Of a stretch of 64,000 nucleotides of DNA, positions 1 through 24,600 are shown piece by piece (the first letter of the stretch is position 1; every line of letters begins with the position of its first letter). The notes beneath the pieces are model-generated. The model saw nothing but the letters and a program-made list of their open reading frames with translations, made no database searches and had not been told where the DNA came from. Source of the stretch: Mesostigma viride (taxonomy: Eukaryota > Streptophyta > Mesostigmatophyceae > Mesostigmatales > Mesostigmataceae). A program made the position numbers and the translations under genes. The stretch is taken from positions 29,978 to 93,977 of the forward strand of contig RPFO01000716.1 in NCBI GenBank assembly GCA_009746045.1, written 5' to 3'.

Positions 1-2
1 AG

Positions 3-12664
<12,662 letters not shown>

Positions 12665-12979
12665 ATGGGTCCAATTGACTAACATGACTTGTTCAATCTG
12701 CACTGTTAATAATATGCCAATCTACACTGCTGTTATCGTGAATAATGTCAACATCATGCGTTTAGGAGTAGTTGTCCAGGAGTGGAAGTAAGTGAGTAAG
12801 TAAGTAATGGCGTGTCATGCGCATGCATGGGCATGCCACGGAGTAGTATGCTAATCTCATATTAGAAAAATAATTACACGAAAGATACAAATATCGTCTG
12901 CATCATGCACCAGGAATGTGAGTACCTCGTTTTCCGTGTCGGGCCCTGCGCAATCAGAGTGCTATTGGCATATCTGTTA
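12665..12979. other. Intergenic, 3' flank of the metalloprotease gene
   Basis: AT-rich sequence after the stop codon at 12662-12664. It contains GTTAATAATATG-like stretches and a short GTAAGTAA repeat. No gene or canonical AATAAA signal is seen before the LINE fragment. Confidence 0.5.
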
Positions 12980-13375
12980 TATCCTCGCGCCATCTACCGA
13001 GGAGTGTACATCCAGAGCGCCGCACTCAAGTTGTTCATGCGCATGATCCTCAACCGTGATAGACTCGGCATGGACATGTGCTACACTAGACGCGACGGGC
13101 TCACACCCGGGCAGCCTCCTGGTTTGTCTGTAATATGGAGGCAGATGGTGTGCAAGGATAGATGGCAAGTAGTGATGAAGGAGACCACCCCCAAGCCTGT
13201 GGGGGCTCTGCGTGTGACCAAGTATGGCATTCATAGCGATTCGGGCCGCGGTGCCCACACCCCTGTAACTAGGACCTAGATAGCTTACACAATCCATTCC
13301 ATCCCATGTTCCCCTCCCACTGAGGACTTATGCTCACGTGACGCAGTCACGTGTCTATTAATTAATTAATTAACT
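12980..13375 (+). mobile_element. LINE fragment: short RT piece joined to the 3' end
   Basis: The left part encodes a degraded RT segment (YRGVYIQSAALKLFMRMILN). It joins directly to the LINE 3' terminal region found elsewhere in the window (GACGGGCTCACACCCGGGC, GGACCTAGATAGC, then the CACGTGAC hairpin). The copy ends in (TTAA)n at 13355-13377. Inference: an internally deleted, 5'-truncated copy. Confidence 0.8.
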
Positions 13376-13377
13376 AA

Positions 13378-13592
13378 TGGAGGCAGATGGTGCGCAAGGA
13401 TAGATGGCAAGTAGTGATGAAGGAGACCACCCCCAAGTCTGTGGGGGCTCCGCGTGTGACCAAGTATGGCATTCATAGCGATTCGGGCCGCGGTGCCCAC
13501 ACCCCTGTAACTAGGACCTAGATAGCTAGCATCATCCATTCCACATCCTGAGCCAGATAGTGCGAAAGATCTAATCTACCCCTGTAACTAGG
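13378..13592 (+). mobile_element. LINE 3'-end fragment
   Basis: A second copy of the same 3' terminal sequence starts at GGAGGCAGATGGTGCGC and runs to GGACCTAGAT. It was interrupted there by the minus-strand LINE at 13593-16025. Confidence 0.75.
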
Positions 13593-16025
13593 ACCTAGAT
13601 TAAATTAAATTAAATTTACTTTCATTATATTATTAATTTAATTTACTTTTCATTATAACATGCCTCCGTGGGGGGGTCATGTAGCACATATTCCATGATG
13701 GATGGGGTGGAGGAAGCCGCGTGATCGAACTATCCTAACTCTAAGCTATCTAGAAAATCCTAACTGCACTAGACTCATCAAAACGCCTCCTCCGCTTGGG
13801 GGGAGGTGGCTTGCCCACAACAGGGTCGGCCGGGCGTGTGCGCCTTGACAATCTTCTTCCACCGCGTCTTGTCCTGCATGGCAGTCCAAAGACGGGAGAG
13901 AGAGTGGATGCGGTGCTCAAACTGGGCTGGGACCACTAGGTCGTCCAGCAACATCTGGATGTAGGTCGTGACAGGTTTCCCTACCCTTTTGGGAATGCCC
14001 TCGGGGCCAGGCCAGGTCAAAATATGTGTCGCCCTGGCTGGCCAAGCCGCTGGGGGCCGGCCAGGCCAAGGGCGGTGTCGACCTGGCTGGTGCGAGCAAG
14101 GTGCCCTACAAATGCTATCCTACGCTGCCTAATCTCGTCCGAAATACGAGGCATGCCATGATACAAAGATTCTGATGACGGACGCTCGGAAAAACCTACG
14201 TTAAGGACCTGTCGGAGCATCCTGTAAACCGTGCCGTCTAGCCTAGCTGCCAGTTTGGGTGGGATGGTCCACGCCTCGGCGCCATACGTGAGCACCGTGA
14301 GGACGAGGACCTTGAAGAGCATGCGCTTGCGGTGCTCGCCCAGGCCCTTCGAGCGCCAGTAGGTGTTGAGCGAACGGAGCTTGGCCCAGGCAAGGCCGAT
14401 GCGGGTGTCCACATCGTCGGCAGTGTCAGGGAGCCAACTCCCCAACAGCTTGAAGCGGTCGCGGAACGGGACCTCCGTCCCGTCAAGCAGGCGCGGCAGC
14501 GGTGGTGTACTGGAGGCCCCAATCACCATCGCCTCAGTTTTGACACTAATCTCCAACCCCACCGCCCGAGCCTTCAGGCCCAGACAGTCCAGCCAGGTCT
14601 GAATGTGCTCGGGGCTCTTGATGAGGGTGGTGTCGTCCGCATAAATCAGGTCAGCAAGGCGGTAACCAGGTCTGACCCCGCCGTGCTCTTTCACGTTAAG
14701 GATGTCCAAGCCTGGCTCGAACCCCTTAAGAGCAGTAAAGCGCGCACGTGCCCGGCGCATGACGTGATCCACGACAATAATGAACAGGTATGGGGACAAG
14801 ACACAACCTTGCCACACCCCGTGGTGAAGGGGGAATGGTGGGGTGGTGCCTTCCGCAGTCCGCACTACTGCCTGTCATGAGCCCTCATACAGTCGGCGAA
14901 TGGCAGCAATAAACGCAGGTGGTACTCGATCCAGAGCTAGGATGGCCCAAAGAGCCTCCCAGAGAACCGTGTCAAAGGCCTTGATATAGTCAACAAAAAT
15001 GAAGACCAGCGGCAAACTGTCAGGGGGAAGGCGACGCACCTCCTCCATCAACCGGCGCGCGACAAACACAGCCATGACAGTGTTACGACCACGACGGAAA
15101 CCCATCTGAGACTCACCCAGGTGTGGGTCCAGCGCGACGCGGAGCCTGTGCAGCATCATGCGCATGAAGACCTTCAGCGCGGCGCTCTGGAGGCAGACAC
15201 CCCGGTAGTTGCCGGGGTCAGCAGCAGAGCCCTTCTTGTACATCATGACGCGGATGGCCGTCTGCCACTCAGCAGGCGGAGGCTCGTCAGAGAGCAGGAC
15301 ACGGTTGCAGAACGCCAGCAGAAGATCCCTAACCGCCGGATCAGGGGTCTTCAGCAGCTCAGCAGAAAGGTGGTCGGCACCGACCGCCGCATCGTACCGC
15401 AGGCGAGCAATGAAGGGCGCCGTCCAATTCCTTCAAAGTGAAGGGGGGGACGACGTCGTCAGTGGCAAGGCAGCCCTCCAGCCCCTCCTGCAAGGCGGGG
15501 ACTTGGTAGTCCGCGGCCGAGGAGGGGGGCGCTGGCGGCGGCGGGGCCGGTCCGGCGACCCCGAGGCGGGCGGCCGTCTCGGGATGAAGCGGCGGGGGGG
15601 GGGCGCGAGCCCCACCGGTCAAGGAAACATTGTGGGCCAACCAGCGGTCAAGGCTGACCGGCGCCGTGCCGTCCCCCGTGTGCTCCACCGGGGTGCGCTG
15701 CCGCCGGCCGCCGAGCCGGTCGAGGTGGTACCACATGTCCTTGCCCTGGTTGCGAGCCTGGCAGGCCTTGGCATCCGCGATGCACTGGGCCGCCTCCGCG
15801 TCCTGAGCGGGCGTGCTCGTAGGCCTCCACAAGGGCCCGGCCTTGAGCAATGGTTTCTGCAGCGGGTCCCGGTTACGCTTGAGGCGGTGCCGGGCGGCCA
15901 AGACCTTGGGGTCCCGGCGGTAGAGCGGGCCGGGGCGGCGGCGGGGCATCATGACCGGCAGGTGCCGGGCCGCCAGCAACGGGGCACGGGCCGCAAAGCC
16001 CGCAAAAATCCGAGTGGCGGCGTTG
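13593..16025 (-). pseudogene. 5'-truncated LINE with broken reverse transcriptase
   Basis: Read on the minus strand, the frame at 15979-15359 resembles a LINE linker region. After a frameshift near 15420 come the RT motifs: NYRGVCLQSAALKVFMRMM, MGFRRGRNTV, VDYIKAFDTVLWEALWA, an in-frame TGA at 14875-14877, GVWQGCVLSPYLFII, then the catalytic YADD (DLIYADDTTLI) near 14640. A conserved C-terminal part ends at 13778. The endonuclease end is missing. The copy ends in a TAAATTAAATT-type tail, and AGGACCTAGAT flanks both ends (about 13582-13592 and 16026-16036), an 11-bp target-site duplication. Known: YADD is the RT active site of non-LTR elements. The copy is dead (frameshift, stop, truncation). 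Confidence 0.9.
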
Positions 16026-16035
16026 AGGACCTAGA

Positions 16036-16144
16036 TGTACCCCTGTAACTAGGACCTAGATAGCTTACACCATCCATTCCATCCCATGTTCCCCTCCCAC
16101 TGAGGACTTATGCTCACGTGACGCAGTCACTTGTCTATTAATTG
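16036..16144 (+). mobile_element. LINE 3' terminus, continuation of the interrupted copy
   Basis: GTAACTAGGACCTAGATAGC is followed by the CCATCCATTCC segment, the ACGCAGTCAC half of the hairpin and a short ATTAATT tail. It is the other side of the target for the LINE insertion at 13593-16025. The hairpin here is imperfect (CACTTGTC). Confidence 0.7.
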
Positions 16145-17545
16145 TTAAGGGGACGTGCGCCCGCCGAATTTTTTGGCGCCAAAAATATTCGCGGTACCGC
16201 CGTGAAGTGAAAAGTGGGTGCACGGTGCGCGCACCCCTTGCGGAAGTGGCCATGGCGACTGCGTTTAGGCGAAACTAGCAATGTAGGGCTAGAGAAATGC
16301 CAAAAAAATGCTCGAATGTTGGAGACGATGATTTAATGATGTTGGGTTGTGGCGGCAAGTTGCTGGTTTACAATATCGCTGCTTTCTTTTACTGCCATCG
16401 GCATGGGGGGTAAACTGCATTTTTTGGTCGCGCGGAATAAAATAGGATTCGTGATAGCGGCAGTGAATTCGCAGTTTTGGGGGGGCTTTTTGACCGTAAA
16501 CGATGCATTAATATCGGTAGCATTGAATTCCAAACCAAACTGGTGCTATTTGCTACATTTTCGGCTATTCTCGGTAAGTAATTCTTCAGGCCTGCGCAGT
16601 GCATGTCGGAACCTTCCATGGAAGAACGGCCGTTGTTGCGCGCCTGGGCGAGGGATCTGCGAGGGACAGGTATAGATTTGTCGCGAACGTTATGTGCTAT
16701 CAGTTCTTTCTTCTACTATGAGCTCATCGTTCGAAGCTTTTTTCGTTCTTTTTGGGCAGTTTCCGCCAGCTAGCTCGCCGTTGCTTGCCGTGGTGTTGTC
16801 GAATACCTGGCAGATTTAGATTGTTTTCGCTGACGTCGTGGTCAGGGCCGCTTCAGTCGAAGCCTATATCTTCTCGGGAAGGTTTAAGGCATTTCATAAA
16901 ACGTGTTCTGGCAAGGATGTTGTGCATATGGACGCTTCTTGTTGTGTGAGAGTGACGCACCCTCTCTTCGCAGCGGCATCACAGCGCTCATGCGCTGGAG
17001 GGCCGCCAATGGTTTCTTTCCATTTTATCGTGCAGGGGAGGAAGTGTTTTATTGACGATCATGTTGGAGATATTGCATTTGTGTGACTGCATGTAGATAG
17101 CTACCACCATTGGTTTATTTGAGCTTTCCCTTGATATCATCATGTGAAAAGACTGCAATGTTCTGAGCCAACCATGGTTGACTGCATGCAAGCTTTGTAT
17201 GCCATGATCTCCTTGGTTCCTTGCCCTCCATAGTTCCAGTTTGTTGCCCATCTCAGGTAGGGCAGTTCAGGAGTTGTTGCTGTGTTGATTAGCTTGGTTG
17301 GCATCAACCTTACACTCTAACCTGGGAGAAACATAGAAAATGCTGGTAAGGCATTTTAGTGCCATCATCATTATTGTGATACCGGCGCGTGGTTGGGGGT
17401 AGAACCTTCAATGATGAATGCATGGATAACTCACTAAACATGTTATTTAGGGCCCCTAATCATGGCTGGGCATAATTCAATTGAATTCATATTGAAACAA
17501 GTGTATTCCAGTTTTGGGGGGTTTTGGTGGCACACCTCCCCTTAA
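16145..17545 (+). mobile_element. TTAA-flanked non-autonomous DNA element (family B)
   Basis: It begins TTAAGGGGACGTGCGCC and ends with the inverse of TTAAGGGGAGGTGTGCC (15 of 17 bases identical), so it has terminal inverted repeats inside TTAA target sites. Just inside the left end is a near-palindrome around GGCGCC. Homologous sequence is in the larger element at 46532-57344 and as a fragment at 63471-63700. No transposase is visible. Known: TTAA targets with G/C-run termini are typical of piggyBac-like elements. The superfamily assignment is an inference. Confidence 0.82.
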
Positions 17546-18613
17546 TTAATCGACAGCTCGAGCCCTGATAAGAATATTGTACGCGCCAAAGCACCCAACG
17601 CGCGGGTAAGTCTTATGCGTTCAATACGACACGTGACAGGAGAGGCTCGCGTCCGTATTTCCACGTAGTTTCAGAACATACTCCAAGCACCAAGACGCAC
17701 AGGATTGGCCTCGTGAGGCTACTGTATCTTAGAAACTTTTGCGGATGTAGAAATCAAAACAACAAGTAACAACAGCAGATTACAGCAGGCACCGCTGGCT
17801 GGGCCAGGACTAACAGTGCATACAGTAGGCACAAAACGACGAAACCGCACGTCACTAACGAATTTACGGTGCGTTGGTGGCGTCATGGGCACGTGGCTTA
17901 CCCATACTGCGCCCATGCAGTGGCCCGGGGACAGCATCTGGCTGGATAGTTATGCCGGCTTCAACGTCACGCTACCTTCAGGCATGCGCGAGGTTTGTCG
18001 CCATTCGCACCGGCTTGTGTCCTTTAAGGACATCTGATAAATCTTGGGAAGGAGCTCGCGCGTTTGTGGGCTTGTTGCGCTCATCCCGGGTTTCGACGCA
18101 CGAGCACCGGCGGTGGTATTCGGAAGGTACAGCGTCTCCTTCGGCCTGCACGTGGCTGCTTTTGCTCTGGCAGTGGCTGAAAATGCTGATGATTGCTACC
18201 GAAAAATGCACGAGTTAATGCATTATCTGTCTGAATAAAGTCTATGACATGTTTAAGTCTATAAGAATTATATTAGATAAGGGCCCCACGGTCCCGCCGG
18301 TCAGAGTTTACTGCCCCCATTTTCGGCGTCCTTAGTCGCCTCCTTATTGCTCTTTCTTGAGGAAAGCACTGCTCCCCAACATTACGCGTCTTCTACGGCC
18401 TTGTAATTCGCGTGTAACTACGAACTACAAGCGCCCTCGTTTTCTGTTCATCCCCCATGAGTGTATAAGGTCTGCACACCTTGCCCAGTGAAGGCACACT
18501 TCGTCACGTTCGTGTTCTCCGCGGCATTCGTGTGGCCTTCCTCGGGTGCGCTTGTGGTTTCCGCGGCAATCACATGATCTTTGCGTGAGACAGTTTCCTC
18601 CTTCAATCGTCCC
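17546..18613. other. Spacer upstream of the kelch gene
   Basis: About 1 kb with several short open frames (17816-18037 and 18044-18238, +). I do not recognise them and they lack conserved motifs. AATAAAG at 18234-18240 follows the second one, so a terminal exon of an unseen gene is possible. The kelch promoter must lie in the last few hundred bases. No TATA box is obvious. Confidence 0.4.
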
Positions 18614-21600
18614 ATGGCTCCCGCGTGGAAGAAAGTCGACGCGAAGGGCTTGCCCCCGTCAGCCCGCAGCTCGCATTCCGTCACGTGCGCTGGCTCGTCG
18701 GTCTACGTGATTGGCGGCGAAAACGCACCCCGCGAGACGATCGTGAGTATTCGACACAGACGCTTGTTGTCCATGTGTGAGCCTTTTGTGGGGGCCTGCT
18801 TCTCCTTGCTCCCTGCTTGTCCCTACTTCTCCCTGCGTCTGCCTGCTTGTCCATACTTCTCCCTGCGTCTGCCTGCTTCTCCCTGTAGTGTCAGTTCAAC
18901 GTCCTTCCGCGTGTGCGTACATTGCCAGTCTGACTCCCATGTTTTCACTCACCACCCATCAGCAATCCATCCTGTCATTTTAAATCCCTGAGAAAAACAT
19001 TCTAGATGTTGTCATCCTCACCCCTGCGTAACCTCGGCAACTGTCATCCTCGCATGGCCCCATGCTGTCCAACAGCATCGCTGGTGGCTAGCGTGTGATA
19101 GTGGATTGTGTGCGTGATAAGACCTTGCTCGGAATTCAACTTGAAGCTTGCAGACCTTGTAAAGCTTTTGGGCCGACTTCCCTGCAAACATTTGTCACCC
19201 TCCCGGCTCTCCTAACAGGGTGATGCAACTTCCCCTGATCTGGTCCCGCGGCAGTCCTAGTGCCCTCCTGTATCCATGAGGCAACCAGCGCAGGCCTTCG
19301 TACTGTAGTGTAGTGACCAGCGTATCCATGAGGCGACCAGCGCAGGCCTTCGTACTGTAGTGTAGTGACCAGCGTATCCATGAGGCAACCAGCGCAGGCC
19401 TTCGTACTGCAGTATAGTGACCAGTGTATCAATGAGGCGACCAGCGCATGCCTTCGTACTGTAGTGTAGTGACCAGCGTATCCATGAGGCAACCAGCGCA
19501 GGCCTTCGTACTGCCGGATAGTGACCAGCGTATCCATGAGGCAACCAGCGCAGGCAATATGTACCATCCATAGACGGGTCCTTCATTCTGTGCTGTTTCC
19601 GCTGGAGCTATCGTGAGCCACCCTCCGCCTCCGCTTCCGCCTCTGGTCTCACAGGGTGTGCTTCTGCTACCATAGGTCACATGAGCCCTTCCTTTTGTGC
19701 TGGAGCTCGTGAGCCACCCTCTGGCCTCTGGTCTCACAGGGTGGGCGCGGGTACCCGTTTTTTGCCACTGCGGTAGTAGAGTAGTTACGGGTACGAGTAG
19801 TTACGGGTATTACCACACCCTACGAGTACGGGTTTATGTGCTGCCTGCACCCTACGCCTTTTACCAAGCAACCCCCTTGTGTCCGACCCAAAGTGACGAG
19901 TTGTACCTGTTCCGGGCGCCGGCCCTACCAAAGGCTCTCGAGTGCCACTGTACCCATGCCCACGCAGCTATACCCTCATAGCCATGTGCTGGCCCGACCG
20001 TTTCATCGGGGCTCCACAAGTTTAACCTTGCAACAACCTTTGTAATGACAAGTCCGTACCCTTGATGCCCTTCACAAGCTCTTTAAGACTCTGAGAAGAG
20101 TGTCTCAATAGCTTGCTTCTGCTAACGTCGCCTCAATTGTGTGCTTCTGCTGACGTTATGGGCTAGTTCCTGCCCCTCCCACCTCGTGGCCTACCTTCGT
20201 CGGCATGGCTGGCGTGGGACAATATACTGAACTAAATAAATCATATACTTCTAGTATTACCTCTTACTTTCTGCTAATCACATAGTAGTACTACAGTAGT
20301 ATACATCTCTGTTGGCACAGCCGACGGGGGACAACAAACTGAACTGAACCGAACCGATGTGCCACGCCCACCCCGCATGCGCCCACCCACCCATCCACCC
20401 CGCTGGCCCCACCCAGAAAGAGGGCCTAATCCACTGCTTCTCCATCCAAGGTGGCGGCTGGTCGCAGCAGCCCCACTGCGCGCGGGCGGGCGAGGAGGAT
20501 CCTGAGCAGGCCATCCCGCCCCCCCTGCTGGGCCATGGCGCCGCTGCCGTGCAGCGCGACGGCTCAGACTCCCTTGTGATTTTCGGGGGTCGCGAGGGCG
20601 GCCCGTTGGGGCTCGGCAAGGAGAGGTGCGCCAACCTTTTTCTTCCCTTGTTGCTGTTTCTTTTTTCTCTCCTTGTTGCTGTTTCTTTGTCTTTACTTGT
20701 TGCTGTTTCTTTTTTCTCTCCTTGTTGCTGTTTCCTCTTTCTTTTCTTGTCGCTTCCGCATACTTATTATATTGGCTCGATAAGACATTGATGGAGTAAT
20801 CGGTTGGGCTTGTCAAGGAGAGGTGTGATGTCGACTCAGCTGGCTGCCCCACCCAGGGGGACACTGATCCTTCTCCTTTCCTTTGGCTCGCCTCCCTTTC
20901 CCCCACCCTTTCGATCGTCCGACAACTACCCTCTCCTGGCCTTCCCGACTTTTTTCCCGTTCCTTGTGCCCCTTTTCAGCCCTAGGTGATGAAATGTCGC
21001 TGTCTTCCGTAGGCTCCTGAGCAACGCTCTTGAGAGATCCTCTGGTGGAACGCTCTCTCGCCAGCCTATCTCTCCCATGCATGTGCCCATGTATTGGCAC
21101 CCATGTGGAGCAGTCCACGTGCTAAGCAATGGCCGGGCCACGTGGGGTTGAACGAAACCACTAACCCAAACGCACCCCTAATGAAACAAACCCAACACCC
21201 CTGAACGAAACCACTGACCCATAACCACCCCTAATTAAGCAAACCCAAAACCACCCCTGAATGAAACCACTGACCCAAACGCACCCCTAATGAAAGAAAC
21301 TCAAAACCACCCCTGAATGAAACTGCTGACCTGAACCCACGCAGTGGGAGTCTCTTCATCTTCGACACCAAGGCGGGCGCGTGGTCCTCCCCCACCGTGT
21401 CTGGCGCGCCTCCCCCCCCCCGCTCCTACCACGCGATGGCCTCCGTCGGTCCCCGCGTGTACATCTTCGGCGGCTGCGGCAAGGAGGGCCGCCTGAACGA
21501 CCTCTTCTGCCTTGACACGTCCACGACCCCGATGACCTGGACGCAGCTCCCCTACTCGCAGCCCGAGGGGGAGGTCCCCGTGGCCAGGGGGGGCTCGTGC

Positions 21601-24600
21601 ATCGTGGCGATGGAGAAGCAGGGGGGCGGCCAGGGTGACCTGGTGTACGTGGTGTATGGCTTCTGCGGCAAGCAGCTCGGGGATGTATGGGTGTACGACA
21701 CGAGTGCGGGGAAGTGGAGCCAGGTGGCGTGCTCGGGTGACGTCCCGCCGCCCCGCAGCGTGTTCGGGTCGGCGCGCCTCTCGGGAAGGTGAGGCAGCCC
21801 CTTTTCGCTAAAACTAGTATTTGTGGGTTGGAACGCGATAAGTATATGTTCATGGGGGGTCGGCGAGCCTGTCAGGAGGTGAGGCAGCGTCCTTTTCTTT
21901 TTGGGTGGTGTGGGGGGGCTTTCTTGATGCTACTATATATATTTGAGGGTGGTGAAGGTATATTAGCGGGGAACGTCTTGGTTGTACCTGCCTAGTACTG
22001 TGGTCCTGGGTATAGGGCTGGCGAGGCCCTATTTTTTACTAACTTGGCTGGCTGGGCCAGCCCCTCCTCGGCCTGGTTGATTCTTGTACGGCGGTCAGTG
22101 TGGCTGATACCTATGACTAATACTAACCTAAGACTAATAGCTACGTAGCCAGTTATTGTGTTTGCTATTATGCCAATAACAGTCTCATGACTGTAAAGCC
22201 TTAATTACCAGCCTTACCTTTTACCTTTCTACCTCAGTACCAGCCTTCTACCTTTTCCAGGGTCTGACATGCGGATGCCTTTGTGTAGCAGGAAGTGGTT
22301 TAGGGTCACTACCAGAATTGATTCTCTACCAGAAATTAATTTTTCGAAGCAGGAAAATGGTTTCTGGAGAACTAGAACGTGAACACGCAAGTCTGTGGCC
22401 CTGCTTGGTGCGGCATAGCTTTCTACAATTGTGATGCCGCTTACGTGCACCGCCGCGATTCACAGAATGGGCCCTCAATGGCACTCTTTTCCCGCACGCA
22501 GCGTAATACCCGTGCCAGCCAATGTCTCCAAGTTTCCGTTCGTGTGTGGGCGTGTCCACATTATTCCTTGCCGAATCAGAGAGTTTGGCTCGGCAGAGAA
22601 GCTGTTATAGTGGCCGCTGCTATAGGGACCGTGAGAAGAAGCTGCGATCGGGGGGGGCTGTGGGAAGAGACATGTGGGGCTGTTGCACGAAATATGAAGC
22701 TCTTTCCTGCGTGAATGCCACTTATTGCCACAGCATCATCAGGATGTCGAATGCTCACAATGCTGCCCCTCCCTCCCCTTACCTTGCCGGCCATCCTAGA
22801 AATGAGCCTCACATGTGGGGCACATTAGCATATTTTATTTTTGTCCCCGATTCGCTGATGAATAAGGCTTACAGCGTGTCTGCCCTATTTTGATCAAACA
22901 GGGATGTGCCATGCCACCTTTAGGCATGCTTAATTAATGCCTGCTTGTGCGGTGGCACGGCTGTATATGCTGGGGGTCCACACAGGAGGATCTTTGTGTT
23001 TGCGGGAGAGGAGGAAGCCTCCGCGCTTGGGCATGAGGGAGCTGGCAACTTCTTCAATGGTAAGCCATGGCAAAAACCAACTAGCCAATCAATCACCCAC
23101 CCGCCCGCCCGCCCGCCCGCCCGCCCGCCTGCCTGCCCGCCCACCCGCCCGCCCACCCGCCCGCCCGCCCGCCCACCCGCCCGCCCGCCGCCCGCCCGCC
23201 CGCCCGCCCGCCCGCCGGCCCGCCCACCCCTCCGCCCGCCTGCCCATTTCCGCCTCTCCCCCCTCTATGTTTCCTACGTCTGCCAACACCATTGCACTCT
23301 TAAAGAAAGCAAGACTTTCTAGGTATTGCCACAGCTTTCATGTCATAAATTTGAGTCTCATGCCATAGTCCGTATTGCCATTTTTGGCAAACAAATACCC
23401 CTGAAAATGAAAAAAATCATAACTCCCTGACCGCTACTCCAAATACCCTCAACCAAGGTGCTAGGAATATCTACACATCAAGGGCTTTCAGAATATGCAA
23501 TAATATCTTGAGTCCAGCAAGTAGGTTGCATGATATTCTTGGTCAAAGTTGGACAAAAGACGAACATTTTTATGCATCACACCATGGACCCCCCCCCTTT
23601 TTTTCAGGGGAGGGTAGTAAACACCAATGTTAAGGTTGGATAATTTTATTTGGTAGTTCAGGTGTGGGGGGGTTACTCAGAATTGAGTTTTGCACATGGC
23701 ACCACGCTCATATGGACACATGACTACGAGCAACCAAAACCAGCAAAAGTGACAGGTCAGCCCCCTATGCTTTCCATATAAGTTACACATGCTGTGATGC
23801 ATGGCACATGTTGCCAGCATGAAATATAAATGCCCAACAATAAAACAGCATATAAGACATTACTCGGGGCGCTCAAACTTGGTGATGTTGCCATTATGCC
23901 AGTGCCCCCAGCAGCCGGGCTCGGCATGCTGGTGCACCTTGCACTTTTGACAGCCCATGGTGATGAAACTCCTCTTCTTGCATGCTGCACATGTCATTTG
24001 TTTGTCAAACACCATGTGGGCATGTCGAGCAGCACGGATAGCCAATCTGACCTAAATAATCCGCTCACTTACTTGTGTGGGTTACGCGCGCGTAGGCAGC
24101 CATCCATGAAATACCACACAGTTATGCATTGTATACAGCCACATAGGACTGTCAAAAGTGCTGGGAAACAAAGAAGTTGCTAAACCAGCACTAACGGAAT
24201 GGCATCCTCCAAAGAAACACCACAAACTGAGCAGATTTGGGGCTAATAGCACTCATACAGCAGGCATGGAAACCTGCTGCAAGAGGCACTGATACACTCG
24301 TGTAAAGTCGATGTATAAACGACAGATTCCCGTGCAAACGACATGCAAACACGTAGCCGTACCTGGCTTGATCATGACCATTTCGGCTTCTGCTGGCCGG
24401 GACCCTCATATCTCACACTGGCTAATGCTTTCCAGGCATAGGCCGCCATAGCCGCATAATGAATGCTTCCGCCATGATTACCATGTTGATGTTCTGAGCA
24501 AAGATGACCTATAAACGCATCCGAATTCACAGGGACGCTGCTGCGGATATCCCGTATCAAAACTGGGTGCTCGGGCTGGCGCAGACTGCCGGGCCATAAG

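Noticed and set aside
17816-18238. Possible small genes upstream of the kelch gene
   Set aside because: No homology recognised and no convincing splice or start context. Kept only as a note in the spacer entry.
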